Part shown: positions 1 to 7,980 of the stretch, one piece after another
Layout of the letters: each line of letters opens with the position of its first letter
Position numbering within the stretch: position 1 is the stretch's first letter
Program-made: the position numbers and the translations under genes
The notes under the pieces: model-generated
Seen by the model: the letters and a program-made list of their open reading frames with translations, nothing else
Told to the model about the DNA's origin: nothing
The model's database searches: none
Assembly: GCF_003991195.1 (NCBI RefSeq)
Contig: NZ_RCWL01000004.1
Location: 248,001-312,000, forward strand
Origin: Gynurincola endophyticus
GTDB taxonomy: Bacteria > Bacteroidota > Bacteroidia > Chitinophagales > Chitinophagaceae
DNA length: 64,000 nucleotides
Reading direction: 5' to 3'

Positions 1-1
1 A

Positions 2-1621
2 GAAGCGGGTATTCCGGAAGATGACCCGCGTAACCCTGCTACCATTGCCGATAATGTAGGTGATAATGTGGGTGATGTTGCGGGTATGGGAGCCGACTTA
101 TTCGGTTCTTATGTAGCTACTGTTTTAGCAACAATGGTACTCGGACAAGAAACTGTTTCGGTAGATAATTTCGGTGGTATGGCTCCGATTTTATTACCAA
201 TGTTAATTGCAGGTGTCGGTATTCTTTTCTCTATCGTGGGAACCTGGATGGTAAGAATCAGTGATTCTGCCAAAATAGATACCGGTATCGTTCAAAAAGC
301 ACTCAACTTAGGTAACTGGGGATCAATGATCCTGACCGCCATTGCATCTATAGGCCTTGTATATTATATCTTGCCAGAAAAAATGACTTTACGTGATTAT
401 GAATTCACGAAATGGGGCGTATTAGGAGCGATTGGTGTAGGATTACTGGTTGGTGCATTAATGAGTATCATCACAGAATTTTATACAGCGATGGGCAAAC
501 GTCCGGTGAACAGTATCGTAAAAGGTTCTGCTACCGGTCATGCAACAAACGTAATAGCAGGGCTCGCAGTAGGAATGGAATCAACCTTCCTTCCTATCAT
601 CGTTTTAGCTGGCGGTATCTGGGGTTCTTACGAATGTGCCGGATTATATGGTGTGGCAATTGCCGCAGCTGGTATGATGGCCACCACAGCGATGCAGTTG
701 GCAATCGATGCATTCGGACCAATTGCAGATAATGCAGGTGGTATTGCAGAAATGAGTGAATTACCAAAAGAAGTGCGCGAAAAAACCGATGTACTCGATG
801 CAGTAGGTAATACAACCGCAGCTACCGGTAAAGGTTTCGCAATCGCTTCTGCCGCATTAACAGCATTAGCATTATTCGCCGCTTATGTAGGTGTTATTAA
901 AAACAACGGTTACGACCTGCAAAGTGCTATTAATATTTATCACGCCGATGTATTGGCTGCCTTATTCATCGGAGCAATGGTACCGTTTATTTTCTCTTCA
1001 CTTGCTATTAAAGCAGTAGGTGAAGCAGCAATAGCCATGGTAGATGAAGTGCGTCGTCAATTCAGAACTATTCCGGGAATTATGGAAGGTACCGGTAAAC
1101 CGGAATACGATAAGTGCGTAGCCATCTCTACTGAAGCGTCTATTAAAAAAATGATGATGCCCGGGGCAATAGCAATCCTGTCTCCTATTATTATCGGATT
1201 CTTAATGGGCCCTGAAGCATTAGGTGGATTCCTCGCTGGTGCTACCGTATCAGGTGTATTAATGGGTATGTTCCAGAATAACGCAGGTGGTGCATGGGAT
1301 AATGCAAAAAAATCATTTGAAAAAGGAGTGGATATTAACGGAGAAGTTTTCTACAAAAAATCAGAACCACACAAAGCATCGGTAACCGGTGATACTGTAG
1401 GTGATCCGTTTAAAGACACTTCCGGTCCTTCAATGAATATTCTTATTAAACTAATGTCGATTGTATCACTGGTAATAGCACCTACCTTAGCGCAACGTTT
1501 TGCTGCTAAAGCAGGCATCAGTGAAAACTCTACTCATCAATCCAAAAAAGAAGTGAGTGTAATCACTACTTCAATAGTTGATGAAAAAAATACCGTTGTG
1601 TATTCTTCTGTTCAACAGTAA
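2..1621 (+). CDS. hppA: Membrane-bound ion-translocating pyrophosphatase, K+-dependent type (5' end outside window)
   Basis: Integral-membrane enzyme that couples hydrolysis of pyrophosphate to H+ and/or Na+ export. The reading frame is open from base 2, so the N-terminal part lies upstream of the window. Visible family motifs are the acidic substrate-binding loop [19 protein letters not shown] just inside the window, many hydrophobic membrane segments, and [13 protein letters not shown]. In this family Ala at the fifth position of GNTTAATG marks the K+-dependent subfamily, whereas K+-independent pumps have Lys (GNTTKA). The pumped ion cannot be decided from what is visible. The last ~30 residues after TLAQRFAA form a polar tail. 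A strong hairpin terminator follows the stop. Confidence 0.95.
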   Translation, partial: EAGIPEDDPRNPATIADNVGDNVGDVAGMGADLFGSYVATVLATMVLGQETVSVDNFGGMAPILLPMLIAGVGILFSIVGTWMVRISDSAKIDTGIVQKALNLGNWGSMILTAIASIGLVYYILPEKMTLRDYEFTKWGVLGAIGVGLLVGALMSIITEFYTAMGKRPVNSIVKGSATGHATNVIAGLAVGMESTFLPIIVLAGGIWGSYECAGLYGVAIAAAGMMATTAMQLAIDAFGPIADNAGGIAEMSELPKEVREKTDVLDAVGNTTAATGKGFAIASAALTALALFAAYVGVIKNNGYDLQSAINIYHADVLAALFIGAMVPFIFSSLAIKAVGEAAIAMVDEVRRQFRTIPGIMEGTGKPEYDKCVAISTEASIKKMMMPGAIAILSPIIIGFLMGPEALGGFLAGATVSGVLMGMFQNNAGGAWDNAKKSFEKGVDINGEVFYKKSEPHKASVTGDTVGDPFKDTSGPSMNILIKLMSIVSLVIAPTLAQRFAAKAGISENSTHQSKKEVSVITTSIVDEKNTVVYSSVQQ

Positions 1622-1644
1622 ACTTTTAGTTACTATAATAAAAA

Positions 1645-1673
1645 ATGAGTTGCATTAGTGCAACTCATTTTTT
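1645..1673. terminator. Bidirectional intrinsic terminator between hppA and the PIN gene
   Basis: Perfect 10-bp stem ATGAGTTGCA / TGCAACTCAT with a 4-base loop TTAG, an A-run on the left and a T-run on the right. It lies between two convergent genes and can serve both. Confidence 0.85.
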
Positions 1674-1678
1674 ATTAT

Positions 1679-2176
1679 TTAAAATGTTTCCTTAAGATCC
1701 CTAAACATTTCTATTGGTGTAATCCACCTTACACCGAAACGATCACATGGTTCTGGAATTTTAATCCTATTCCTCCTATGAGGTTGACTTATCTCATGAG
1801 TTACAACTGTGCAATTATTTTTTTGAGCATATGCAACTAACCAAGGATCTGCTAATTCGGTTGACAAAAATAGCTCTTTAGCACTCTGAGAGAAAACAGC
1901 ATGTGAATTTACCCATTCTGCAATTTGCGCATAAACATCAATACAAGATTCTGTGTTTACAAAAAATCCGGAATCTAATTGAGTGGAACACCATTTAGAC
2001 AAATCATCTTCAGTAGAATTTCCGCATATTTCATTTTTGACTTTATCAATACTAATGATAGAGCTCTTTCCAGATAAGAATAAAAGCTTTTGCCAAAAAC
2101 CAGGAACCACATCAAATGGATAATACATTCGATGTGCCTGAATTAATACATTACTATCTAATAAATATTTTTTCAC
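1679..2176 (-). CDS. PIN-like DUF4411-type protein, probable toxin nuclease
   Basis: A 165-residue protein resembling the DUF4411 group of PIN-fold proteins, which are predicted Mg2+-dependent ribonucleases. Visible acidic positions suited to a PIN active site are D7 (in LLDSNVLI), E49 (KNEICG) and D110 (ELADPWLVAYA), followed by a VTHE strand at 124-128. It starts with GTG, and the start overlaps the stop of the upstream metallopeptidase gene by one base (TAGTG), so translation is probably coupled. DUF4411 genes are known to sit beside ImmA/IrrE-type proteins, giving a toxin-antitoxin-like pair. Toxicity is inferred from family and context. Confidence 0.8.
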   Translation of the reverse strand: MKKYLLDSNVLIQAHRMYYPFDVVPGFWQKLLFLSGKSSIISIDKVKNEICGNSTEDDLSKWCSTQLDSGFFVNTESCIDVYAQIAEWVNSHAVFSQSAKELFLSTELADPWLVAYAQKNNCTVVTHEISQPHRRNRIKIPEPCDRFGVRWITPIEMFRDLKETF

Positions 2177-3312
2177 TAATACAAATATTCTGTAACAAAT
2201 TTATTATAAGAGTTTCCAGTCATATTAGTTAATCTGTATGCGTCCCTATATAAAAGCTTATTCTCTTTCACTGCATTATTTACAAAAACAGCAAATCTCA
2301 AACTAATTCTTTTTCTAACAGTTGTATAGTAGTTTCCACCAGAGCTGCTAAGCTCTTTTCTAAAATTGAATTCTAAAATATAATTATTATAAAAACGAAA
2401 AAATTGAGCCTTATTTATTAAGCTCAGGTCTAATGCTCTTCTAGCTATAACAATTGGACTAACCTTGAACACTCTGCTTAGAACATTGAAATCACGGGTA
2501 GTTTTCCATCTCTCTAACAAAAAGCTTTCAGGCACGAGAAATTCGGCAGCTACTTTATCACATAGATTTTCTAGTGGAGTACTTGCCGGTAACAATTTGT
2601 CGTTATTAAACCCTGCACTTTCACCTATAAATATATGTGCCAATTCATGAACTAGACTAAACATCTGAGCTGCTTTTGTATCACTTGAATTAATAAATAA
2701 GAAAGGAGCCTTTTTATCAACGAGTACAAAGCCTCTACATTCTTTTACATCAATAGCTCTATAATTATTTGAACCAACAACACCATTAAATGAGACGATC
2801 ATCCCAGCTTCTTCAATCGTAGAAGTTAAATATTCTAAAGCCCTTTCCCAACTATTTTGTTTTTCAGCCCAACCGGAGCTTAAATGAAGTGTATCTTTTA
2901 TGGCTTTTACTATTACTCTATAATCATGATTTAAAGAATACTTACCTACAAAATCAAGGTCGGGATATTCCAATTCTTCTAAATAGTCACGCAACCAATC
3001 TTGTCTTTCTTTAATTATTTGAATTGTATGATATACATTCAGACTTACTTTTTTACTGATTTCATTAGAGCCCGTTCTAAAAAACGGAAGTGGAATTCTT
3101 TCCTCAGGTGGAGTTGTTAAGAACATATACCCAAAAGGAACATGCACTTTATTGGTAAAGCTTTCCAGTTGCTTTACTGTTGGTACTTTATCGCCGTTGG
3201 TCCAGCTTCTAACATTAGGATTCTGAGCATAAAAATCTTCTAAGCTATTCCCGCTTCGGATAATAGCCCACTCTATTAAAGCAGCATTTATGTTTGTAAC
3301 TTTTACACTCAC
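2176..3312 (-). CDS. ImmA/IrrE-family metallopeptidase with N-terminal HTH-like region, partner of the PIN gene
   Basis: A 378-residue protein. Residues ~8-65 look like a degenerate XRE-type helix-turn-helix (SLEDFYAQNP...WTNGDKVPTVKQLESF). The middle carries the zinc-protease motif HELAH at 222-226 followed by CDKVAAEFLVP, with E257 a candidate third ligand, as in COG2856 (ImmA/IrrE) proteins. Such proteins act as regulators or cleave a repressor. Here it precedes a PIN-like gene with a one-base overlap, so it is the likely antitoxin or regulatory member. The start is GTG at 3312. A TAAATTTG -7 element lies only 5-12 bases upstream, so the transcript may be nearly leaderless. The roles are inference. 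Confidence 0.82.
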   Translation of the reverse strand: MSVKVTNINAALIEWAIIRSGNSLEDFYAQNPNVRSWTNGDKVPTVKQLESFTNKVHVPFGYMFLTTPPEERIPLPFFRTGSNEISKKVSLNVYHTIQIIKERQDWLRDYLEELEYPDLDFVGKYSLNHDYRVIVKAIKDTLHLSSGWAEKQNSWERALEYLTSTIEEAGMIVSFNGVVGSNNYRAIDVKECRGFVLVDKKAPFLFINSSDTKAAQMFSLVHELAHIFIGESAGFNNDKLLPASTPLENLCDKVAAEFLVPESFLLERWKTTRDFNVLSRVFKVSPIVIARRALDLSLINKAQFFRFYNNYILEFNFRKELSSSGGNYYTTVRKRISLRFAVFVNNAVKENKLLYRDAYRLTNMTGNSYNKFVTEYLY

Positions 3313-3316
3313 AATG

Positions 3317-3324
3317 CAAATTTA
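3317..3324 (-). promoter_or_regulatory. -7 promoter element (TAAATTTG) of the metallopeptidase/PIN pair
   Basis: Matches the Bacteroidota -7 consensus TAnnTTTG on the minus strand. A TTTT about 17 bases upstream could serve as -33. Transcription would begin at or next to the GTG codon, implying a leaderless or very short-leader mRNA. Confidence 0.45.
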
Positions 3325-3740
3325 TTGAATATTAAAGTAATAAAAGTATTTGCAAAAAAATTAGAAATTACACTAAATTTATTTATAAAATAGTATTATT
3401 TTCTTATAAACTACACTATTAGTTTAATATAATAATTTTTCTTTAAATTTTATATGTAATCCTTCAAAAACACTACTCAAAACATTATTGATCAATATTT
3501 TTAAAGCATTCTTATTGTCTACGTTGAAAAGTTTACGATCAGGCTGATGTTATAGTAAACAAGTAATGATAATTGCTTTGCAATATTCATACAACTGTGC
3601 AACCGATTTCAACAAACGATATTGTAAAAACTATCTTAAAAATACCCATTACCACCAATCGAAAAACAATGAATGTCATTCACATTAACTAGCCATTTAC
3701 AAAGCGAATAGTACTTTTATCCGGAACAAAAGGATTCAAA
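3325..3740. other. AT-rich intergenic region upstream of blaI-like gene
   Basis: About 415 bases of very AT-rich sequence between divergent genes. No open frame with coding character, hairpin terminator or RNA gene was recognised. It must contain the promoter of the BlaI-like gene, but no convincing -33/-7 pair or BlaI-type operator could be fixed by eye. Confidence 0.5.
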
Positions 3741-4175
3741 ATGAAGCAACCATTCGTTAAACCCACAGACGCTGAACTGGATATTTTGCAAGTACTTTGG
3801 AGCAAAGAAAATGCATCAGTTCGTGAGGTACACAATATCATTGCAAACACCAAAAATGTTGGATACACTACTACACTAAAGTTGATGCAAATAATGTTTG
3901 AAAAAGGTATTGTAGATCGCGACGCCAGTTCAAAAGTTCACATTTACCGACCAACCATCAACAAAGAAGAAACACTCAATTCATTATTGAATAGAATTAC
4001 ACAATCTCTTTTTGCAGGTTCAAAAGTTGATTTAATTAAACAGGCACTTAGAGATAATCATCTTAATGAAGAAGAGTTAAATACAATCGAACAATTAATA
4101 GAAGAGCAGAAGAAAACGCTTCACAACGGTGCAGTTACTAATTCATCAGATAATCACTCAGGTATTCAGATGTAG
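3741..4175 (+). CDS. BlaI/MecI/CopY-family transcriptional repressor
   Basis: A 144-residue winged-helix repressor. The N-terminal half (PTDAELDILQVLWSKENASVRE...YTTTLKLMQIMFEKGIVDRD) is the typical BlaI DNA-binding domain, and residues ~90-130 form the helical dimerisation region. BlaI proteins usually repress beta-lactamase or other cell-wall-stress genes and are inactivated by a BlaR1/MecR1 M56-peptidase sensor encoded next door. No M56 gene is adjacent: the next gene is a small membrane protein on the opposite strand. The repressor is therefore an orphan, or its sensor lies elsewhere. The ATG at 3741 has an AAGGATT sequence upstream. Confidence 0.9.
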   Translation: MKQPFVKPTDAELDILQVLWSKENASVREVHNIIANTKNVGYTTTLKLMQIMFEKGIVDRDASSKVHIYRPTINKEETLNSLLNRITQSLFAGSKVDLIKQALRDNHLNEEELNTIEQLIEEQKKTLHNGAVTNSSDNHSGIQM

Positions 4176-4213
4176 AGTTTTCCGTTCTTACCTCCCACAC
4201 TCCATTCAGTTTA

Positions 4214-4702
4214 TTACCGGTAGTATACGATAAACGAATGTAGGTTATGAAACACCAGAAACAAGAGCATCACACCAATCAATATCCATCGTTTATATAC
4301 AATTCCGAAACTATAAGAATCGGAGATGTAAATGATTCCCGTCATCCAGCATAAAGGAGTTAACGATGGAAGAAGAAGTCCAATTAAAGAATTACTCAAG
4401 CCACTATCGGGATAAATGATATGCAGGAGCCAACTCAGCATGTAAATGACCAGACCGATGCCATATATCCACCAACCATATTGGCGGTAAGGATAACGAT
4501 TGCGTAAAGGGATGAGGAAGATGAGTATGAAAAACAGCAGCCTGAAAATACTTTCACCATAGGTGATCCATAAGGGAATCGCCTGTTGGAAAATTGCAGG
4601 TTGAAATACTTCAGGAAGTTTACCGGCCATTATGATATTCCAGACTAATACAGGTAAGCTTAATAAAAAGCCATTGAGGATATAAGGTTCTATTTTTTTC
4701 AA
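4214..4702 (-). CDS. Unknown multi-pass membrane protein
   Basis: A 162-residue hydrophobic protein with about five predicted membrane segments (near residues 9-26, 47-65, 76-93, 104-127 and 138-158) and a short charged N-terminus MKKIEPYI. I do not recognise the family. It is convergent with the blaI-like gene and 38 bases from it. The tyrosine- and tryptophan-rich segments and the lack of conserved polar motifs suggest a small integral membrane protein of unknown role. Confidence 0.6.
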   Translation of the reverse strand: MKKIEPYILNGFLLSLPVLVWNIIMAGKLPEVFQPAIFQQAIPLWITYGESIFRLLFFILIFLIPLRNRYPYRQYGWWIYGIGLVIYMLSWLLHIIYPDSGLSNSLIGLLLPSLTPLCWMTGIIYISDSYSFGIVYKRWILIGVMLLFLVFHNLHSFIVYYR

Positions 4703-5023
4703 TTGCGACTGATGATCTATGTTTTAAAAAATATGGCCCAAAACTAGCAGATATCGGGTGAATAGTGATCAGTGGAAGAATCCACAACATATTCACCTCC
4801 GGGTAAGAAAGACTCTTTAAATGAAAAAATTTATTACTTTAGCGAAAATCATTATACAAAAGGTAACTGACAACCAGATCATTACTTCGCTTAATAGACT
4901 AAATCGATAGACTTTACCCCTTGATTTTTAAGCGATTATATTTTAGACAATTTATTTAAAGCGATTTTTACCCGTTTTTCAACGCCCTCGTAGCGTTGTG
5001 AATCTGTTAAATCTAAAAATAAG
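4703..5023. other. Intergenic region upstream of the YceI lipoprotein gene
   Basis: About 320 AT-rich bases between divergent genes. Apart from the YceI promoter at its right end, nothing specific was seen. Confidence 0.5.
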
Positions 5024-5055
5024 TGTTTAAACAATGAATTTGGATTGTATCTTTG
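5024..5055 (+). promoter_or_regulatory. Promoter of the YceI lipoprotein gene
   Basis: -7 element TATCTTTG at 5048-5055 matches TAnnTTTG. A TGTTTA around 5024-5029 can act as -33. The position rules out an upstream in-frame codon at 5045 as the start and supports ATG 5081. Confidence 0.65.
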
Positions 5056-5080
5056 CCTTGTTAAAAACAACAAATCATAT

Positions 5081-5755
5081 ATGAAAACATTTAATGTATT
5101 AGTACTTGCGGGTGCTGTTCTTTTCGCAACAGCTTGTGGAAACTCAAATGAAGCTTCTGTTAAAGATGCACAGGAAGTAGCTGAAAAAGCAGGATTTGCT
5201 TACGGAGTAGACTTACAAAACTCTATCGTAAACTGGAAGGCGTTTCATAAAGGTGGTTTTGCACCACGTTGGGGTACTCTTACCATTAAAGATGGCGAAA
5301 TTACTGTAGCTGAAGGTAACTTAACTGCTGGTGATTTTGTAATTGATATGACTACCTTAACAGTTGATTCTGCTTCTGTTTCTGAAGCTGGAAAAAAACA
5401 CACTGATTTACAGAATCACTTAAAAAGTGCAGACTTCTTCCAGGTTGATTCTTTCCCAACAGCAGAATTCCAGGTTACTTCTGTTACTGATTTAGCTCCT
5501 GGTGCAGCAACCAATGCCATTGAGGGTGCAAATAAAACGGTTAGCGGTAACTTAACTTTATTAGGAAAAACTTTAAATGTTACTTTCCCTGCTAAAGTTG
5601 CTGTTGATGATACTAAAGTTACTGTAAACGCATTATTCACTGTGAACCGTACTGACTGGAATCTGAAATTCGGTACTTCTGAAGCTGATCCTGCAGAGTG
5701 GATGATCAGTAAAGATATCGAAGTAAGTTTCAATGTAACTGCTTTGAAAAAGTAA
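5081..5755 (+). CDS. YceI-family lipoprotein
   Basis: Exported lipoprotein of 224 residues. MKTFNVLVLAGAVLFATAC gives a lipoprotein signal peptide with the lipidated Cys at residue 19. The rest is a YceI-like beta-barrel (lipocalin-like) domain of the kind that binds polyisoprenoid or other amphiphilic ligands; SVSEAGKKHTDLQNHLKSADFF and FPTAEFQVTSV are typical YceI segments. The usual Bacteroidota form has this lipidated N-terminus. The start at 5081 was chosen because the longer frame begins inside the promoter and because the signal peptide begins here. A terminator follows. Confidence 0.9.
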   Translation: MKTFNVLVLAGAVLFATACGNSNEASVKDAQEVAEKAGFAYGVDLQNSIVNWKAFHKGGFAPRWGTLTIKDGEITVAEGNLTAGDFVIDMTTLTVDSASVSEAGKKHTDLQNHLKSADFFQVDSFPTAEFQVTSVTDLAPGAATNAIEGANKTVSGNLTLLGKTLNVTFPAKVAVDDTKVTVNALFTVNRTDWNLKFGTSEADPAEWMISKDIEVSFNVTALKK

Positions 5756-5778
5756 TTTTTTGGCGAAATAAACTATAG

Positions 5779-5811
5779 CCCCTGCACCCATCATGGTGCG
5801 GGGATTTTTTT
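5779..5811 (+). terminator. Intrinsic terminator after the YceI gene
   Basis: GC-rich stem CCCCTGCACC / GGTGCGGGG (one bulged T), loop CATCAT, then ATTTTTTTA. Confidence 0.85.
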
Positions 5812-6248
5812 ATCTGTTTTATGCTAAAGATGCAAAACAAAAACATTCCTTTCAATGCAATACTAAAAAACACTGCTTACTTTACAGGCGGCTTTATTAC
5901 CAATCAGTAACTTTTACAGATTAGTGCAATCACCAACACTATTTTTTCTTTTTTTGTTTTACTTCATACGCATTTACTATTTTTTGTAACACTATACTCC
6001 ACCATCCGCCTTCATAGTGTTACGTAACCGTCTCCCTTTATACTGTTTACTTGTGAATCGCTCTGCTCTCAACAATGCCCACTCAGCGATGTTTATAGAG
6101 CTTATACGATACCCCAGTCGGATAACACCCAGATGTAAATACATTCCGGTGTATCCAATATACCTGCATGCATCGGTACTCTATTATATACGCAGTAACA
6201 AGAAAAAAAGATTAAAAAGTTATGGTTTTACCGGTTACCAAACAGAAA
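5812..6248. other. Intergenic region without recognised gene
   Basis: About 435 bases between two terminators of convergent genes. An 86-codon GTG-initiated frame at 6017-6277 runs through it, but its composition is not protein-like and it crosses the terminator hairpin. Nothing else was recognised. Confidence 0.5.
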
Positions 6249-6251
6249 CAA

Positions 6252-6286
6252 AAAAGCTTACACGTAATACGATGTAAGCTTTTTAA
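6252..6286. terminator. Bidirectional terminator downstream of the FMN reductase gene
   Basis: Stem AAAAGCTTACA / TGTAAGCTTTT with loop CGTAATACGA. A/T runs on both flanks let it work for the minus-strand gene that ends at 6307. Confidence 0.75.
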
Positions 6287-6306
6287 AATTTTAACTGATC
6301 AGGATA

Positions 6307-6873
6307 TTATGCATTTGCACGAATCACTTCCATCCCTTTATTCCAACGGATCAAAGCTTTTTCCAATACACCTAAACTTTTTGAAATAGCTTCTGTAGGT
6401 TGAAATTTCTTTTCCTGAATCAACTGATCCACATTTGGAATATGTACTGTTTCCATTAAAGGAACCACTTTTTTACTCATCAGATCTCCCTTCAATTTGT
6501 CAGCAGCACGCACACCCGCAAAATAACCTCCGCTGTAGCTAACAATGCCAGACACTTTAAACTGCCACTCAAAAACCAGGTATTCCAATGCATTTTTCAA
6601 AGGAGCCGGATATGTATGATCATACTCACCGGTTACCATTACAAATGCCTCAGCATTTTTCACCTGCTCGCTGAATACTTTTGAATGCTCCAGTTCATAT
6701 TTTTGTAACCTCGGATGATTTACTTCATTCATTAATGGCAGATGAAACTCTCCCAGATCTAATAAAGTAGCTTCAAATGCTTCATTCTGATTTAACTGAT
6801 CTACCACCCACTGTGCTACTACGGGTCCTCTTCTACCAGGCCTGACCGTTGAAGAAATTACTAATACTTTCAT
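6307..6873 (-). CDS. NADPH-dependent FMN reductase family protein
   Basis: A 188-residue flavodoxin-like oxidoreductase (FMN_red family) that would transfer electrons from NAD(P)H through FMN to a quinone, azo dye or similar acceptor. The N-terminal strand and phosphate loop (VLVISSTVRPGRRGP) and the flavin-contact motif GEYDHTYPAPLKNALEYL at ~98-115 are typical. The substrate cannot be predicted. It lies 56 bases downstream of the dipeptide epimerase gene on the same strand and could be co-transcribed. Confidence 0.88.
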   Translation of the reverse strand: MKVLVISSTVRPGRRGPVVAQWVVDQLNQNEAFEATLLDLGEFHLPLMNEVNHPRLQKYELEHSKVFSEQVKNAEAFVMVTGEYDHTYPAPLKNALEYLVFEWQFKVSGIVSYSGGYFAGVRAADKLKGDLMSKKVVPLMETVHIPNVDQLIQEKKFQPTEAISKSLGVLEKALIRWNKGMEVIRANA

Positions 6874-6929
6874 TATATGGTTGTTTTTAAATAAGTCAAT
6901 AAATTATTATCTGAATGACAGGCAATACT

Positions 6930-7952
6930 TTAAAACGGCTCGTGCAAAGTAATGCCCAGCCCGGGTGCTGTAGGAACAGATACCTTTCCCTGATTGTATT
7001 CTATGCCGGTGGCAACATCTTCATTCAATAACAAAGGACCATCCATATCTACATAATCCAATGCCGGTAATAAATGAGCAATAGCAGCCGAACCAATAGT
7101 TGATTCATTCATACAACCCACCATTACTTTCAGATCTAAAGATTTTGCCTGTTTAATCATTCTCAATGCAGGAGTTAGCCCTGAACATTTAGTCAGTTTA
7201 ATATTGATTCCATGAAAATGTTCGAGGCATTTTTCTACATCCTGTTCAAATACGCAGGACTCATCAGCTATTAATGGTAAAGGAGATTCTTTATATAAAA
7301 CTTTCATTCCCTCCCAGTTATCTTTTGCCAGAGGTTGCTCTACGAATTCAACGCCCAGTTCTTTTAACTGAGGAATTTTATACAGTGCCTCTTCAAGTGT
7401 CCACGCAGCATTGGCATCTACTCTGAATACAGCTTCGGTATTTTCCCTTAAAGCTTTTACTGTTTCAATATCCTGTGGTGTGCCTACTTTAATCTTATAA
7501 ATCGGCCAGGGTTTTTCCTTCATTTTCTCCACCATTTTATCTACGGTATCAATACCGATGGTATAATCGCAGATGGCCATTTCTTCCGAAGGTTTAAATC
7601 CCCATAACTCGTGCAAAGGTTTTCTCGTGATTTTACCGAACATATCCCAGGTAGCGATATCTAAAGCGCAAACCAAAAATGGATTCTGTGGTAACAGGTG
7701 ATGCAGATAATGCCAGTATCTCTCAGGTTCGGTAAAAGCAAATTTTTCGATAAACATTTTCTTTTTCTCAATGTCTTCGATCATTTGCTCTACCGTAATA
7801 TTGTAATAATTGATTGCCGGAGCTTCGCCATAACCTCTGAAACCTCTGAATTCTATCCGGCTCAGTAAGGATGGCTGATGTGTTTTCGTACCTTTTGAAA
7901 TAGTAAAAGGATACTTAAATGGTAAATTAATCGATCTGTACGCAACGTTCAT
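6930..7952 (-). CDS. Dipeptide (L-Ala-D/L-Glu) epimerase, enolase superfamily
   Basis: A 340-residue member of the muconate-lactonizing-enzyme subgroup of the enolase superfamily. These enzymes epimerise the Glu residue of L-Ala-D-Glu released from murein, or related dipeptides. Visible catalytic set: KIK at 153-155, metal ligands D179 (RVDANAAW), E205 (EQPL) and D230 (ADES), and the second-side lysine around 252-255 (KLTK). The C-terminal DMDGPLLL fits dipeptide epimerases. Full length. The gene sits 28 bases downstream of malQ. The exact dipeptide specificity is inference. Confidence 0.88.
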   Translation of the reverse strand: MNVAYRSINLPFKYPFTISKGTKTHQPSLLSRIEFRGFRGYGEAPAINYYNITVEQMIEDIEKKKMFIEKFAFTEPERYWHYLHHLLPQNPFLVCALDIATWDMFGKITRKPLHELWGFKPSEEMAICDYTIGIDTVDKMVEKMKEKPWPIYKIKVGTPQDIETVKALRENTEAVFRVDANAAWTLEEALYKIPQLKELGVEFVEQPLAKDNWEGMKVLYKESPLPLIADESCVFEQDVEKCLEHFHGINIKLTKCSGLTPALRMIKQAKSLDLKVMVGCMNESTIGSAAIAHLLPALDYVDMDGPLLLNEDVATGIEYNQGKVSVPTAPGLGITLHEPF

Positions 7953-7980
7953 CTTCCCGATTTTTCACCAAATATACATG

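Noticed and set aside
1658-1840. 60-codon frame across the hppA terminator
   Set aside because: Overlaps the terminator and the end of the PIN gene in the opposite strand.
3590-3599. TACAACTGTG as a BlaI operator
   Set aside because: Only an approximate match to TACA/TGTA dyads and about 150 bases from the start.
6017-6277. 86-codon frame between YceI and the FMN reductase
   Set aside because: GTG start, composition not protein-like, and it runs through a terminator hairpin.
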